A DNA stretch of 64,000 bases from Terriglobales bacterium (lineage in GTDB: Bacteria; Acidobacteriota; Terriglobia; Terriglobales; Acidobacteriaceae): NCBI GenBank assembly GCA_035567895.1, contig DATMPC010000070.1, positions 1 to 64,000 on the forward strand. Direction: 5' to 3'. Under the pieces are notes generated by a model. That model saw nothing but the letters and a program-made list of their open reading frames with translations. It had not been told where the DNA came from and made no database searches. Both the position numbers and the translations under genes were made by a program. Of this stretch, positions 19,589-28,269 are shown piece by piece. Every line of letters begins with the position of its first letter. Position 1 is the stretch's first letter.

Positions 19589-21244
19589 ATGATGAAGACG
19601 TTGCTGGTTCTCCTAAGCCTTACCATCGCCAACGCAGCATTCGCCGCCGCTGATGATCCTGCACAGAAAGTCAACCAAGTTTTCGCTGCGTTCGGCAAGC
19701 CTGGTTCTCCCGGGTGCGTTGTCGGAGTAATCCGGAATGGCAGCTTTATATATAGAAAGGCGTTCGGTTGCGCGAGTCTTGAACTCGGCGTCCCCCTCAC
19801 ACCCGAATCGGTCTTCTATATGGGTTCGGTATCGAAACAATTCACGGCCGCCAGCGTTGTGCTTGCCTCCGAGCAAGGCTATCTTTCCCTCGACGATGAC
19901 GTCCATAAGTATCTTCCCGAGCTTCCTGATTATGGACATCCCGTCACGCTCCGCCAGATGCTGCATCACACCAGCGGATTCCGCGACTTTTTTGATCTCA
20001 TCGCGCTCTCCGGCCGGAAAGCGGCCGAGCTCGATTCCGCCGCCGATCTTCTCAAGCTCATTGCACAGCAAAAAGGATTGAATAACGTTCCTGGCGAGGA
20101 ATGGATCTATAGCAACTCAAATTACTTCCTGCTCGGCCAAGTGGTCGGCCGCGCCACGAAGAAATCACTGGCTCAGTTCGCCGCGGAAAACATCTTCCGG
20201 CCGCTGGGAATGAAGCACACGCTCTTCTACGATGACAACACGCAGATCGTCCCGAATCGAGTCGCCGCTTACGATGGGGGCAAGAACGGCGATTTTCTGG
20301 TCGATTGGTCCACGTCCTACAACATCGTGGGCGGCGGCGGACTCATGAGCAACATCGACGATTTTCTCTTTTGGGACCGAAACTTCGATGCCAACAAACT
20401 CGGCAAAGGCACCTTGATCGAGCAACTAGGAAGCCCTGGTGCCTTAAACAACGGCAATCGGATCAACTATGCTCTGGGCCTCGGGCTTGGCAAATATCGC
20501 GGCCTGCCCACTGTGGAACACAGCGGCGCCAATTTCGGATATCGCACCGAATACTTGCGCTTTCCTAAGCAAAGATTCAGCGTGATTGTGCTTTGCAATC
20601 TCTCCAGCTCAGATCCCGAAGCCCTCGCTCACTCAGTCGCAGATCTATACCTGGAGCGAGATTTCACTTCAGATCCAACCCCCCACCCCAAATCGGCACT
20701 CCCAGGACCCGAGAACTTCGCCGGCACCTACCTCGATCCGCGCACAAAGACGATCTACAACTTCAGCGCCAATGATGGAAAGCTGATGGGTTGGGGGGCG
20801 GTCCTCGAGCGCATCGATGCCAACAAGTTTTACGACCTCCAGGGAGATGTCATCAGCTTCGAGAGCAAAAGCGGCACGATGCACGCTTCGCTTCCGATTC
20901 CGGGCGAACTCTATTTCTCTGGCGACAGGGTTGTGCCGATGCAGCTAAGCGCCTCCGAACTAAACAGATTCGTTGGGAACTTCCATTCCGAGGAACTTGG
21001 CGTTACGTACGCGCTGTCGGTCGACAACGGACGTTTAATCCTCAACATGAACAATCTGCGAGTACCGCTCAATGCCGCTTCGGAAAGGGAGTTTTACGGC
21101 AGAAGCATCGTTCTGGTTTTTGCGAAGAACGGTCTCGAGAAAGAGAGGGAGCCGGACAGCGGCCATCGCGCCTTCGATTTCAAGCTGTTCACGCAATCGG
21201 CCCGTGGGATTATCTTCAGCAGGTTCGTTGAATCATCGCATTAA
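19589..21244 (+). CDS. Exported serine hydrolase, class C beta-lactamase/DD-peptidase family
   Basis: This protein has about 551 residues, with a signal peptide (TLLVLLSLTIANAAFAA). The PF00144 domain is at about 25-360, with the nucleophile Ser and Lys of SxxK in YMGSVSKQFTAAS, the second motif YSN in YSNSNYFLLG, and a C-terminal HSGANFGYRTEY in the place of the KTG/HxG box. The last 170 residues form one or more beta-rich lipocalin-like domains, as in many family members annotated as serine hydrolase or EstB-like. Likely substrates are peptides or esters in the periplasm; beta-lactam resistance is not implied. Two adjacent ATGs (19589, 19592) are possible starts. Confidence 0.85.
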   Translation: MMKTLLVLLSLTIANAAFAAADDPAQKVNQVFAAFGKPGSPGCVVGVIRNGSFIYRKAFGCASLELGVPLTPESVFYMGSVSKQFTAASVVLASEQGYLSLDDDVHKYLPELPDYGHPVTLRQMLHHTSGFRDFFDLIALSGRKAAELDSAADLLKLIAQQKGLNNVPGEEWIYSNSNYFLLGQVVGRATKKSLAQFAAENIFRPLGMKHTLFYDDNTQIVPNRVAAYDGGKNGDFLVDWSTSYNIVGGGGLMSNIDDFLFWDRNFDANKLGKGTLIEQLGSPGALNNGNRINYALGLGLGKYRGLPTVEHSGANFGYRTEYLRFPKQRFSVIVLCNLSSSDPEALAHSVADLYLERDFTSDPTPHPKSALPGPENFAGTYLDPRTKTIYNFSANDGKLMGWGAVLERIDANKFYDLQGDVISFESKSGTMHASLPIPGELYFSGDRVVPMQLSASELNRFVGNFHSEELGVTYALSVDNGRLILNMNNLRVPLNAASEREFYGRSIVLVFAKNGLEKEREPDSGHRAFDFKLFTQSARGIIFSRFVESSH

Positions 21245-21361
21245 CCAAGTCTGCCGGTTGCCGCATCCTTTGTTTTCCCTTATTGAACCCGAGAAGTGGG
21301 TGTCGGGCGCCCCATCCTTATCCTTCCCATATTGGTTTTCCTTGTTGAGAAACCCAAGCCG

Positions 21362-21402
21362 AGGGTGCCCTGCCCTCCGTCCGCCGCGGCGAAGAGGGTG
21401 GG
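21362..21402 (+). repeat. Dispersed GC-rich repeat copy
   Basis: GGGTGCCCTGCCCT followed by GTCCGCCGCGGCGAAGAG and GGTGGG repeats the sequence found at 18226-18314 with few changes. The CCGCCGCGGCGG core also occurs at 53211-53222. It is noncoding. Confidence 0.6.
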
Positions 21403-21517
21403 CAGCGAGACCGCCGGCAATACCGGTTTTGCCGCCTTTATAATGCCGAGCCGTGTCTAGAGGACGCGCACGGTTTCATGGCGGCGAAAATCTTTGCTGT
21501 CAGATGGAAGGCTCGAG

Positions 21518-21979
21518 ATGAACGATCCACAAACAGCCGAAACAAAACACAGGATCCTTCGGCAAGCTCAGGACGACCAAACGCAGGATTCAGGAGTGCG
21601 GGATCAAGAGATCCGCGCGGCATTGGATCAGCATTGGGCAGCGTCCGATGCCAACGATTTTGAAACGGAGCACCGCATCTATCGCGAGGACGCGGTGCTG
21701 GAATACCCGCAGTCAGGCGAGCGAACCCGCGGTCGATGGAACATACAGAACCAACGCGCCAGTCAGCCAAGCAAAAAGCGGTTTGCTGTCCGACGAATCA
21801 TTGGCAGCGGTGATCTCTGGATCACCGAATTCATTCTGACCTATGACGACAAGCCCTCTTACACCGTGAGCATCATGGAGTTCAGGGACAGCAAGGTTGC
21901 GCGGGAAACGCAGTACTTTGCGGATCCATTCGTGGCTCCCGCATCGCGCGCTCAATGGGTCGAACGGATGGACACGTAA
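21518..21979 (+). CDS. NTF2-like (SnoaL) protein with a repeat-derived N-terminus
   Basis: This is a 153-residue soluble protein. From about residue 28 (RDQEIRAALDQHWAASDAND) it follows the SnoaL/NTF2 pattern: EHRIYREDAVLEYPQSGE, then GRWNIQNQRASQP, ITEFILTYDDKPSYTVSIMEF and a final strand VARETQYFADPF. Polyketide-cyclase-like or ester/ketone-binding roles are possible but cannot be assigned. GGAAGG six bases before the ATG at 21518 supports this start. Residues 5-20 are encoded by a copy of a dispersed intergenic repeat, so the native gene may have started later or acquired this extension. Confidence 0.8.
   Translation: MNDPQTAETKHRILRQAQDDQTQDSGVRDQEIRAALDQHWAASDANDFETEHRIYREDAVLEYPQSGERTRGRWNIQNQRASQPSKKRFAVRRIIGSGDLWITEFILTYDDKPSYTVSIMEFRDSKVARETQYFADPFVAPASRAQWVERMDT
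21530..21577 (+). repeat. Dispersed repeat copy inside coding sequence
   Basis: The segment CAAACAGCCG...CACAGGATCCTTCGGC and AAGCTCAGGACGAC matches 25232-25281, an intergenic copy, at nearly every base over about 48 positions. A degenerate inverted copy is at about 42858-42884. Here it lies in frame and encodes residues 5-20 of the NTF2-like protein. Confidence 0.75.
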
Positions 21980-22056
21980 TCTCGAGGGCGATGACGTGGG
22001 CAACTCTTGTGTTCAGTTTCCCCTATCAGAAAGGCAGCACTCAGCACTCAGCTAAC

Positions 22057-22488
22057 TCAGCGGAAAGCGAGACGTCGGGATGGCGGGCGGAGCACCCAGG
22101 ACGCAACTGCAACACCGATCATGAAGATCGGGAAGGCCATGGTACGCACACCCATCAACCCTGCGGCGAATAACGATGCCACCGCACCCGTCAAGTCGAA
22201 GATCACTCCGGCGTAAGCCCACTCTTTGAGTCGGGGGAACTTGGGAACAACCAACGCAACCGCGCCGAGCAGTTTCCAGATCCCCAGGATCATCAGGAAA
22301 TAAGGAGGATAGCCCAGACGCTCGATGAGCCCGCGAGCCTGCGGAACTCGCAGCACATCCCATACGCCTCCCAAGGCCAGTTCGAAGACGACCAGAGCAG
22401 TGGTCACCCAGTAAGCAATGGTCTGACGGCGCGAAGTGAGAGCGTGACTGGCGAAGTTAGTCATGGGACGGGTGGCACTTTTTTCCAT
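22057..22488 (-). CDS. DoxX-family membrane protein
   Basis: This is a 143-residue integral membrane protein with four helices. It has the DoxX-like features FELALGGVWDVLR, LGYPPYFLMILGIWKLLGAVALVVP, EWAYAGVIFDLTGAVASLFAAG and a last helix FPIFMIGVAVASWVL. The G-x-W-K-x-x-G-A stretch in helix 2 is typical. DoxX-like proteins take part in quinone-linked redox or oxidative-stress modules, but this one stands alone and its role is unknown. The sequence just upstream of the first ATG (TATAATGG on the minus strand) could be a -10 element overlapping the start; then the ATG at 22464 would be the true start. Confidence 0.8.
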   Translation of the reverse strand: MEKSATRPMTNFASHALTSRRQTIAYWVTTALVVFELALGGVWDVLRVPQARGLIERLGYPPYFLMILGIWKLLGAVALVVPKFPRLKEWAYAGVIFDLTGAVASLFAAGLMGVRTMAFPIFMIGVAVASWVLRPPSRRLAFR

Positions 22489-22725
22489 TATAGGAACAGA
22501 TCGGGGACAAACAAATCGGGGACAACCCCTGTGTTTCGGGCGCAGATGGACGCCGGAATTGTACTTGACAATGAAATTGGAATGTACTCTACTCAGTCAT
22601 CTGTTCGGGTGAGAACCAACTAGAGCAAGCCGGATCACTGCCAGGCTTCCCAATTTAACTCCTCCCTGTTGTTCTCGCTCCTGTAAATAGTTATTCCCCC
22701 ATATCACGTTTTTTGGGAGGTTCTT
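22489..22725. other. Spacer with short direct repeat
   Basis: GATCGGGGACAAACAAATCGGGGACAA at about 22500-22526 contains a direct repeat of ATCGGGGACAA with a 15-base period. GGGAGG at 22715-22720 is the ribosome site of the following GTG-initiated gene, five bases away. No other element is evident. Confidence 0.45.
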
Positions 22726-25203
22726 GTGCTGCGAGCCAAGACCGGAAAAGCGGCCCGCTTTTTCACTATCGTTTTCTTCATTACCACGGTTCTGCCTGCA
22801 GGAGCCGCAGTCAAAGGTGATCGCGGTCGGAATGGCCAGCATGCCCGACCGTTTTACATCGTGGCTCATAATCCGAATGAGATATCCGACGTCGATGCCG
22901 TACTCGCAGCGGGTGCGAATGCGCTTGAGCCCGACGTGATGAGGTTCTCGGACGCTACCGTAGTAGGGCCTGCCGATACGGACCACGTGAACACTCATGC
23001 TGGGGCCTCAGGTCTGTTCATGTACCACGACCACGTGGTGATAACCACGCGCCTGCCGACGACGGTGGAAGATTACTTCGATTACGTGCACCACCTTATC
23101 GCTGATATCGGCGTAAACATCTCCTTGATTACGCTCGACATCAAGTCTGCTGCCGCCTCTTCCGGTCTGGTCCTCAATCTGCAAAATGCGGTGCACACAC
23201 ACCTAAATCACGATGGTGTTCGCGTTAACGTGATTTATAGCGTAGGAAGCACATCCGATATCGGAGCTCTTTTCGCCCTCGGGGGCCGGCTCGATGACAA
23301 TGAAGGAGTTCAGGTGGATGGAGAGAGCGGTCCCGATGCCGCCGGAACGGTTTTCAACGACTTCCTTGATTCCCACTTTGACCACATTTCTTTTGGAGAC
23401 GGTGGCTTCGGAGTCTCGCTGGGATTGAACGATCCTCTCTTGCCTTTTGTCGACTCGCTTTCACCTGGAGTTGTACCTAGTATCGATTTCGCCTCATGGT
23501 TCCGTGCTGGCGGGTTCGGTGGCTTCTGGGATTTGGGCCAGTACCTGAACGGTGGTCCTGGAAAGGGATTCGCGATTCCCTATGCCTACCCCATTCCGGT
23601 CGACACGCCTCCTAATATCGGATACGTTGCGTTCGCGTTTATGGACGAAGTCGACGGGCTAATTGCCGATTCGGATGAGCAGCCACAAATTCTTTCCGAC
23701 ACCGTAGCATCGGTCAGGAATCTCAGAAACTACATTGACAATTACGACCCCGATCACTACGTAGCGACCGCAGCCGATAACCCGTTCTATATCCCGCCTG
23801 AGGCGTATGCGATCCAAGCGAAGACTACGAGCGGATTATCTGATGGCACCAGCGACACAATCAGGTTCGACTTGACCGGGGAATGCGGCACATCCACCGT
23901 CTTCGTCGAGGGAGATTTTGACCATCGCTTCCACCGCAATGATCCAACACACTCCGCCGATACCTATATAACGATTCCCAGCAAGAATCTTGGCAAGCTG
24001 AGGTCCTTACGGCTTTCCTCGGGCGGAAGCAACACCTGGAGAGTGGGACAGATCCACATCGCCAGCACTCGCTGGGGAATCCCATACGACAACAATCTGA
24101 TTGTCGATTTGGGTGCCGGGGATGTAGATAGCGACGACACCCAGACGGTAGATCTCGGCAGCACCTTTGGCTACACGTGCGACATCACTCCACCACATGC
24201 ATCGCCTAGCCAAACACCCGCAAAGAACAGCTTCGGATGGAACAACGATCCTCAGATCACGGTGAACTGGAACTGGACTGATAATCCCGGCGGCACCGGT
24301 ATCAGGCCAGTCGCGTGCCAGTCACAGCCGAGCTACGCGTCGCAGGAGGGTAGCTATGATTTGCCCTCCAAATGCCAGGATGTTGAGGGTAACGACGCCG
24401 TCGCAGCGTACCGGGTTCAGATCGATAGAACGCCGCCAGCATTTCAGTGCGCCGCGCCGGATGGAAAGTGGCACGCCAACGACGTGTCGTTGCTTTGCTC
24501 CGGTTCAGACTCACTCTCAGGGCTAGCCAGCGCTGCCGATGCCAGCTTCTCCCTTTCCACCAGCCTGCCGCCCAACACCGAAACTGCTGACGCACCAACT
24601 GGAATACACACTTTTTCAGATAAAGCCGGCAACAGCACTCAGGCGGGCCCTATCTTCGGCAACAAAATCGATAAGAAGCCTCCGGTCATTACCATCAATC
24701 AGCCGGCAGCGACGAGTTATACCCATGCCGACACGTTGGTCCTGAACTATAACGTCGTCGACGGTGGCTCTGGTGTAGCCAGTGTCCTGCCCACAATGAA
24801 TGGCAGCACGACCGTTGCGGGAAATGTTCTCTCAAACGGGTTAGCGATTCCACTGCTCACGTCACTCCCGCTCGGCCCAAATACTTTTAAGATCGATTCC
24901 GCGGATATGGTTGGCAACAACAGTAGCTCTTCCGTGACGTTCAACATCATTGTCACACCGCAAAGCATCATGCAGGACATCGTCCAGCTGCAAGGAAACG
25001 GTTTGAATCAGCCAGGAGGCTCGCTCATGGCAAAACTCGGCAATGCCGCTGCCAATTTCGGGGGCTCAAACTGCCACGTTGCCGCTAATCAATACAGCGC
25101 GTTCATTCACGAGGTGCAAGCGCAGACAGGCAAGTCAATTATGCCTACTGCATCGGCAATCCTGATCGGCGATGCGCAATACCTGATCTCGCATTGCCAG
25201 TGA
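22726..25203 (+). CDS. Secreted sphingomyelinase D/phospholipase D-like enzyme with PLAT and Ig-like domains
   Basis: This is an 825-residue exported protein (signal peptide about 1-27). The first domain (43-354) follows the spider-venom SMaseD/PLD plan, a GDPD-like barrel. It has FYIVAHNPNE with catalytic His48, the ALEPDV pair Glu68/Asp70, MYHDH with the second catalytic His at 101 or 103, LITLDIK with Asp138, and the C-terminal tail motif ATAADNPF (347-354), close to the SMT motif ATxxDNPW. A PLAT-like lipid-binding domain follows at about 361-475 (YITIPSKNLGKLRSLRLSS). Two Ig-like repeats of the kind preceded by D-x-TPP come next, then a C-terminal helical segment. It should cleave phospholipid or sphingolipid head groups outside the cell. 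Start GTG with GGGAGG. Confidence 0.8.
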   Translation: MLRAKTGKAARFFTIVFFITTVLPAGAAVKGDRGRNGQHARPFYIVAHNPNEISDVDAVLAAGANALEPDVMRFSDATVVGPADTDHVNTHAGASGLFMYHDHVVITTRLPTTVEDYFDYVHHLIADIGVNISLITLDIKSAAASSGLVLNLQNAVHTHLNHDGVRVNVIYSVGSTSDIGALFALGGRLDDNEGVQVDGESGPDAAGTVFNDFLDSHFDHISFGDGGFGVSLGLNDPLLPFVDSLSPGVVPSIDFASWFRAGGFGGFWDLGQYLNGGPGKGFAIPYAYPIPVDTPPNIGYVAFAFMDEVDGLIADSDEQPQILSDTVASVRNLRNYIDNYDPDHYVATAADNPFYIPPEAYAIQAKTTSGLSDGTSDTIRFDLTGECGTSTVFVEGDFDHRFHRNDPTHSADTYITIPSKNLGKLRSLRLSSGGSNTWRVGQIHIASTRWGIPYDNNLIVDLGAGDVDSDDTQTVDLGSTFGYTCDITPPHASPSQTPAKNSFGWNNDPQITVNWNWTDNPGGTGIRPVACQSQPSYASQEGSYDLPSKCQDVEGNDAVAAYRVQIDRTPPAFQCAAPDGKWHANDVSLLCSGSDSLSGLASAADASFSLSTSLPPNTETADAPTGIHTFSDKAGNSTQAGPIFGNKIDKKPPVITINQPAATSYTHADTLVLNYNVVDGGSGVASVLPTMNGSTTVAGNVLSNGLAIPLLTSLPLGPNTFKIDSADMVGNNSSSSVTFNIIVTPQSIMQDIVQLQGNGLNQPGGSLMAKLGNAAANFGGSNCHVAANQYSAFIHEVQAQTGKSIMPTASAILIGDAQYLISHCQ

Positions 25204-25231
25204 CAGTCGCAAGTGGCTTAAGGATGACGGG

Positions 25232-25281
25232 CAAACAGCCGTAAACAAAAACACAGGATCCTTCGGCAAGCTCAGGATGAC
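25232..25281 (+). repeat. Dispersed repeat, intergenic copy
   Basis: This copy, roughly 50 bases including GGATCCTTCGGCAAGCTC and AGGATGAC, lies 28 bases after the SMaseD-like gene. It matches the in-gene copy at 21530-21577. The related minus-orientation core TCCTGAGC(C/T)TGCCGAAG appears at 42861-42877. Confidence 0.75.
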
Positions 25282-25440
25282 AACACAGGCTCTCGACAGG
25301 TTCAGGATCGAAGACCGGCTATCGGCTAATCTGCAGGCAATGATCGGGCTTCGCAGTGCGCCGGAAATTCCCAGACAGCCAGGTCGGTCTATGCCTTGTC
25401 CCCCGACCGCGGACGGTACTTGTCTACAGCTCACTCGACG

Positions 25441-25926
25441 CTATTCGTTATGCTGTCTGGCCAAGTAGCCCTGGAGGATCACCACGTTCGGCGTGTTGGA
25501 CACAAACACGATCGGTACATCGCTGAACAATAGACCCGTGTTGAAGTGGGATTCGGAGACGGCGGCGCTGTCAGGCGTTGCCACCGCAGTAGAAAAAGCA
25601 ACGTCATGGGGCGGTGACGTTAACTGATGGTGGAGTGTGGCAAAGGCGACCTGCCCAGGCGTCACAGCTGCCGCCTTCCACACGAAGTCGGTCACCACAA
25701 GCACCAAGCCGGAGGGTGGGGCGTTGTAGGGGGTCAACGTGCCATCGGCGGCGACTTGTTCCAAATCGGTACAAATGTTCGAGGTGAATCCGCCGCAAAC
25801 GAGGGTCACGTTTCGCCTGACATCTACACTTGGATCCGATGACGCTGAAACGGTCCGACTTGGATACCACGACAGGGCGAAGGCCAAGGCAAAGCCCAAT
25901 GTAACTAGAGCGATTTTACTTTTCAT
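25441..25926 (-). CDS. Exported protein of unknown function
   Basis: This is a 161-residue protein with a clear signal peptide (IALVTLGFALAFALSWYPS, cleavage near 28). The mature part is beta-rich without charged helices and has two cysteines close together (VTLVCGGFTSNICTDL) that could form a disulfide. The C-terminus (VSNTPNVVILQGYLAR) reads as a final strand. No family is recognised. The start ATG lies at 25926 with GGAG about 8 bases upstream on the minus strand (plus-strand CTCC). It is probably periplasmic or secreted. Confidence 0.65.
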   Translation of the reverse strand: MKSKIALVTLGFALAFALSWYPSRTVSASSDPSVDVRRNVTLVCGGFTSNICTDLEQVAADGTLTPYNAPPSGLVLVVTDFVWKAAAVTPGQVAFATLHHQLTSPPHDVAFSTAVATPDSAAVSESHFNTGLLFSDVPIVFVSNTPNVVILQGYLARQHNE

Positions 25927-26214
25927 CCGGAGTCTCCTCTCTTAGCTGGAAAATTGCTGTAAAGCGTACACCCCTTCCGGCTCCTATCCCGTTGCGGATA
26001 CAGAACCCGAAAAACGTTCGCTCTGGCGCAATTCTCCGCAATTGCTGGCGTGACCGCCATTGCCGCGACCTGTTCGGCACGTGTTGCCACCCGGTGAGTG
26101 TCAGTCCGAATTAGCTACCGAATGCGGTGCGCTGTCGAGCTCGATCACATGCATCCCGAGTCGATCCGAAGAAATACAAGAAATTTGGAGATTGTCGCGG
26201 TAGTAGCACGGTAA

Positions 26215-26254
26215 GAGCCGGGTAGTGCGCTACCCCCCGCACTACCGTCGGCTC
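26215..26254. other. Large inverted repeat at edge of integrase module
   Basis: GAGCCGGGTAGTGCG (26215-26229) pairs with CGCACTACC..CGGCTC (26238-26254) with a two-base bulge and an eight-base loop, 15 pairs in all. There is no U-tract, so termination is unlikely. It could be a recombination or protein-binding site of the former mobile element, or a member of a REP-like family. Confidence 0.6.
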
Positions 26255-26259
26255 TACCC

Positions 26260-26271
26260 TACAGTACTGTA
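26260..26271. promoter_or_regulatory. Perfect 12-bp palindrome TACAGTACTGTA
   Basis: TACAGTACTGTA is a perfect dyad typical of a dimeric repressor operator. It lies about 300 bases ahead of the excisionase-like gene and just right of the large hairpin. A function in controlling the element is inferred only from position. Confidence 0.35.
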
Positions 26272-26494
26272 CGGTACGTAGTGTATGCCGCTTCGTCGGT
26301 TGGCGGCTGCATTACGAAGCAGAGACCGGGCGTGTCAACTTGGAATCGGCAAAGACCAAGTTGAGGAAAAAATCCGACCTTCAGATAACCTTTTTTGCCG
26401 AGGAACTACTCACATTGTCTACCTGCTGCCGAATTTTCGGACTGGCAGGGCGGACAAACTTAGTTGTAAATCTGTGGGTTACCGTAACGAAACG

Positions 26495-26541
26495 AAACCC
26501 CGGAGTTCACGAATCAACATCGATTCGGCTCCGGGGTTTTT
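26495..26541 (+). terminator. Rho-independent terminator or attenuator before the excisionase gene
   Basis: AAACCCCGGAG (26495-26505) pairs perfectly with CTCCGGGGTTT (26529-26539), followed by further T residues. An inner GAATC/GATTC stem lies in the loop. It ends 33 bases before the excisionase ATG, so it either ends a short upstream transcript or acts as an attenuator of the xis-int operon. Confidence 0.6.
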
Positions 26542-26573
26542 GTCTTTTTGGGATCTTTCTGAAGGGGTATGGA

Positions 26574-26885
26574 ATGGAAGAAGCGTTTCGAAACTCGAAG
26601 TTCCGATTCAAGTTGCAAGCCGCAGATGAGCACCCTCCATCTGATTTCGTCGCTAACGGCGAAGAAGGGCGAAGTTCGCCAGTACTAGAAAGCCCTTGGA
26701 CAGCTGCCCAGGCTGCCCAGTTTCTAAAGATTCATCCACGAACGATCACCAGAATGGCGCAATCGGGTGAGATCCCGGCGTTCCGCATCGGCACGCACTG
26801 GCGTTTTCTTCCTTCTTCCCTGGACTCGTGGATGCGATCGAAGGTAAGCTCTGTGCCAAAGCTCGTACCTGTTCGCCGCAGCTAG
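26574..26885 (+). CDS. Excisionase-family DNA-binding protein
   Basis: This is a 103-residue protein. The C-terminal two thirds form a winged helix-turn-helix of the MerR/excisionase type: WTAAQAAQFLKIHPRTITRMAQ, then GEIPAFRIGTHWRF and a final helix SSLDSWMRSKV. Such proteins (DNA-binding domain, excisionase family) direct excision or control phage and island integrases. AAGGGG seven bases upstream supports the ATG at 26574. The integrase pseudogene starts 15 bases after its stop, so they formed one operon. The gene itself looks intact. Confidence 0.8.
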   Translation: MEEAFRNSKFRFKLQAADEHPPSDFVANGEEGRSSPVLESPWTAAQAAQFLKIHPRTITRMAQSGEIPAFRIGTHWRFLPSSLDSWMRSKVSSVPKLVPVRRS

Positions 26886-26900
26886 AAGGGAAGATCTCTA

Positions 26901-28046
26901 GTGAAGCGATTGAGGTATCAATTTGGAACAATTGAACGCCGGCAACGCAAGTCGAGTCCTGACGTTTGGGTGCTTCGTTACTACGAGGACGATCCAGAAG
27001 GTGGACGAAGACATGTGAATCGGCGGTTGGGAACGGTGGAGGAACTCCCAACCAAGGTGCATGCTGCGAGGGTAGCTGAGTCTGTGCGTCTCGAAGTCAA
27101 TCTAGCCCCCACTGCCGTAATTACTCTGGGAGGCCTGATTGAGCGATATAAATCAGACAAGCTTCCCGAGCGTTATTCGACTCGATGCTCGTATTTGTCA
27201 TGTCTCAGTGTGCATATCGCACCGAAGTGAGGCGATTACACGCTTGAGAAGCTTGGGCGAGCACCGTTTGAAATCGAGCGTTGGTTTGAACAGCTTGAGC
27301 TTGCACCGAAGACAAAGGGACATATCAAGGGACTGATGCATCGCTTGTTTGAGTGCGCGATGAAGTGGGCATTGTATCCGGTCGGGAGAAATCCAATGGA
27401 ACTGGTCGAAATCCGTAATGTCAGCAAGAGGAGAAGACAGCCGCGAGTGCTGACATCCGACGAGTTTTGGAAACTCCTCAGTTTTATCGAGGAGCCGTAT
27501 CGGACGATGGTGCTAACTGCTCAATGCCTTGGACTCCGAGTTTCGGAGGTGATGGCACTTCAATGGAGTGACTTCGACTTCGATAGCTTGATCATTCGAG
27601 TGCAACGAGGAATCGTGCACGGCCATGTCGACAATGTGAAGACGGAATATTCGGCAGACGACTTACCTCTAGATCCTGATTTTGCAGCGGTATTGTTGCG
27701 CTGGAAGACACGCTGCTTCGTTACTCCGGAGCAGTGGGTTTTCCCGAATCCGAACACGCGCCGGCCCTACTGGCAGGAGACCGTGGCGGCACAGCGCATC
27801 AAACCGGCAGCAGAGAAGGCAGGTCTCGGCGGAAACATCGGCTGGCACACATTCCGGCACACGTATCGAACCTGGCTTGACGCGGCAGGAGCGCCTATGT
27901 CGATTCAACGCGAGCTCATGCGGCACGCGTCGATTCAGACGACCATGAACGTGTACGGGCGAGCGACGATGTCAGACGCAAAGCGGCAGGCGAACAGCAA
28001 CGTCGTGCAGATGGTGCTCAAGCCCGCATTAGCTGCGGTGCAATAG
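26901..28046 (+). pseudogene. Tyrosine integrase interrupted by one in-frame TGA
   Basis: The frame starting at GTG 26901 runs to a TGA at 27228-27230, then continues open in the same frame to 28046. The junction reads HIAPK-stop-GDYTLEKLG. In related integrases this site is a Trp (PRWGDYSL), and TGG to TGA is a single transition. The catalytic set is complete downstream: Arg in CLGLRVSEV, Lys in VKTEYS, HTFRH, RHAS and Tyr in NVYGRA. Joined length is about 381 residues, normal for a site-specific recombinase. Without readthrough the first 109 residues (arm-binding and part of the core-binding domain) and the remainder are separate; an internal ATG at 27336 could make only the catalytic part. 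Confidence 0.85.
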
Positions 28047-28048
28047 CA

Positions 28049-28068
28049 AAAGGGCCTTTCGGCCCTTC
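28049..28068 (+). terminator. Terminator after integrase remnant
   Basis: AAGGGCC (28050-28056), loop TTTC, GGCCCTT (28061-28067), followed by CGTTATTCTT. A perfect seven-pair stem with a tetraloop four bases past the integrase stop, and a T-rich tail. Confidence 0.75.
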
Positions 28069-28131
28069 GTTATTCTTCCCTAGTCTTCCCTCGCGGGAAC
28101 TTCGCAATCAGCGGTAAGTGTTTGAAACGAT

Positions 28132-28208
<77 letters not shown>

Positions 28209-28269
28209 GATTCATACTATCAGCGTGGTGAGGATTTTGAAAACTGCGCTAGGTTCGCGCGTTTTGGTC

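Larger units (their letters stand above)
25927..26573. other. Left flank of integrase remnant: hairpins, no gene
   Basis: Open frames at 26285-26629 and the upstream part of the frame leading into the excisionase gene have no ribosome sites or domains and look noncoding. The stretch is notable for a large hairpin, a perfect palindrome and a terminator-like structure, each listed separately. Base composition drops toward AT here compared with genes on either side. Confidence 0.5.

Noticed and set aside
26285-26629. Open frame ahead of the excisionase gene
   Set aside because: It crosses the terminator hairpin, has no ribosome site and no recognisable domain.
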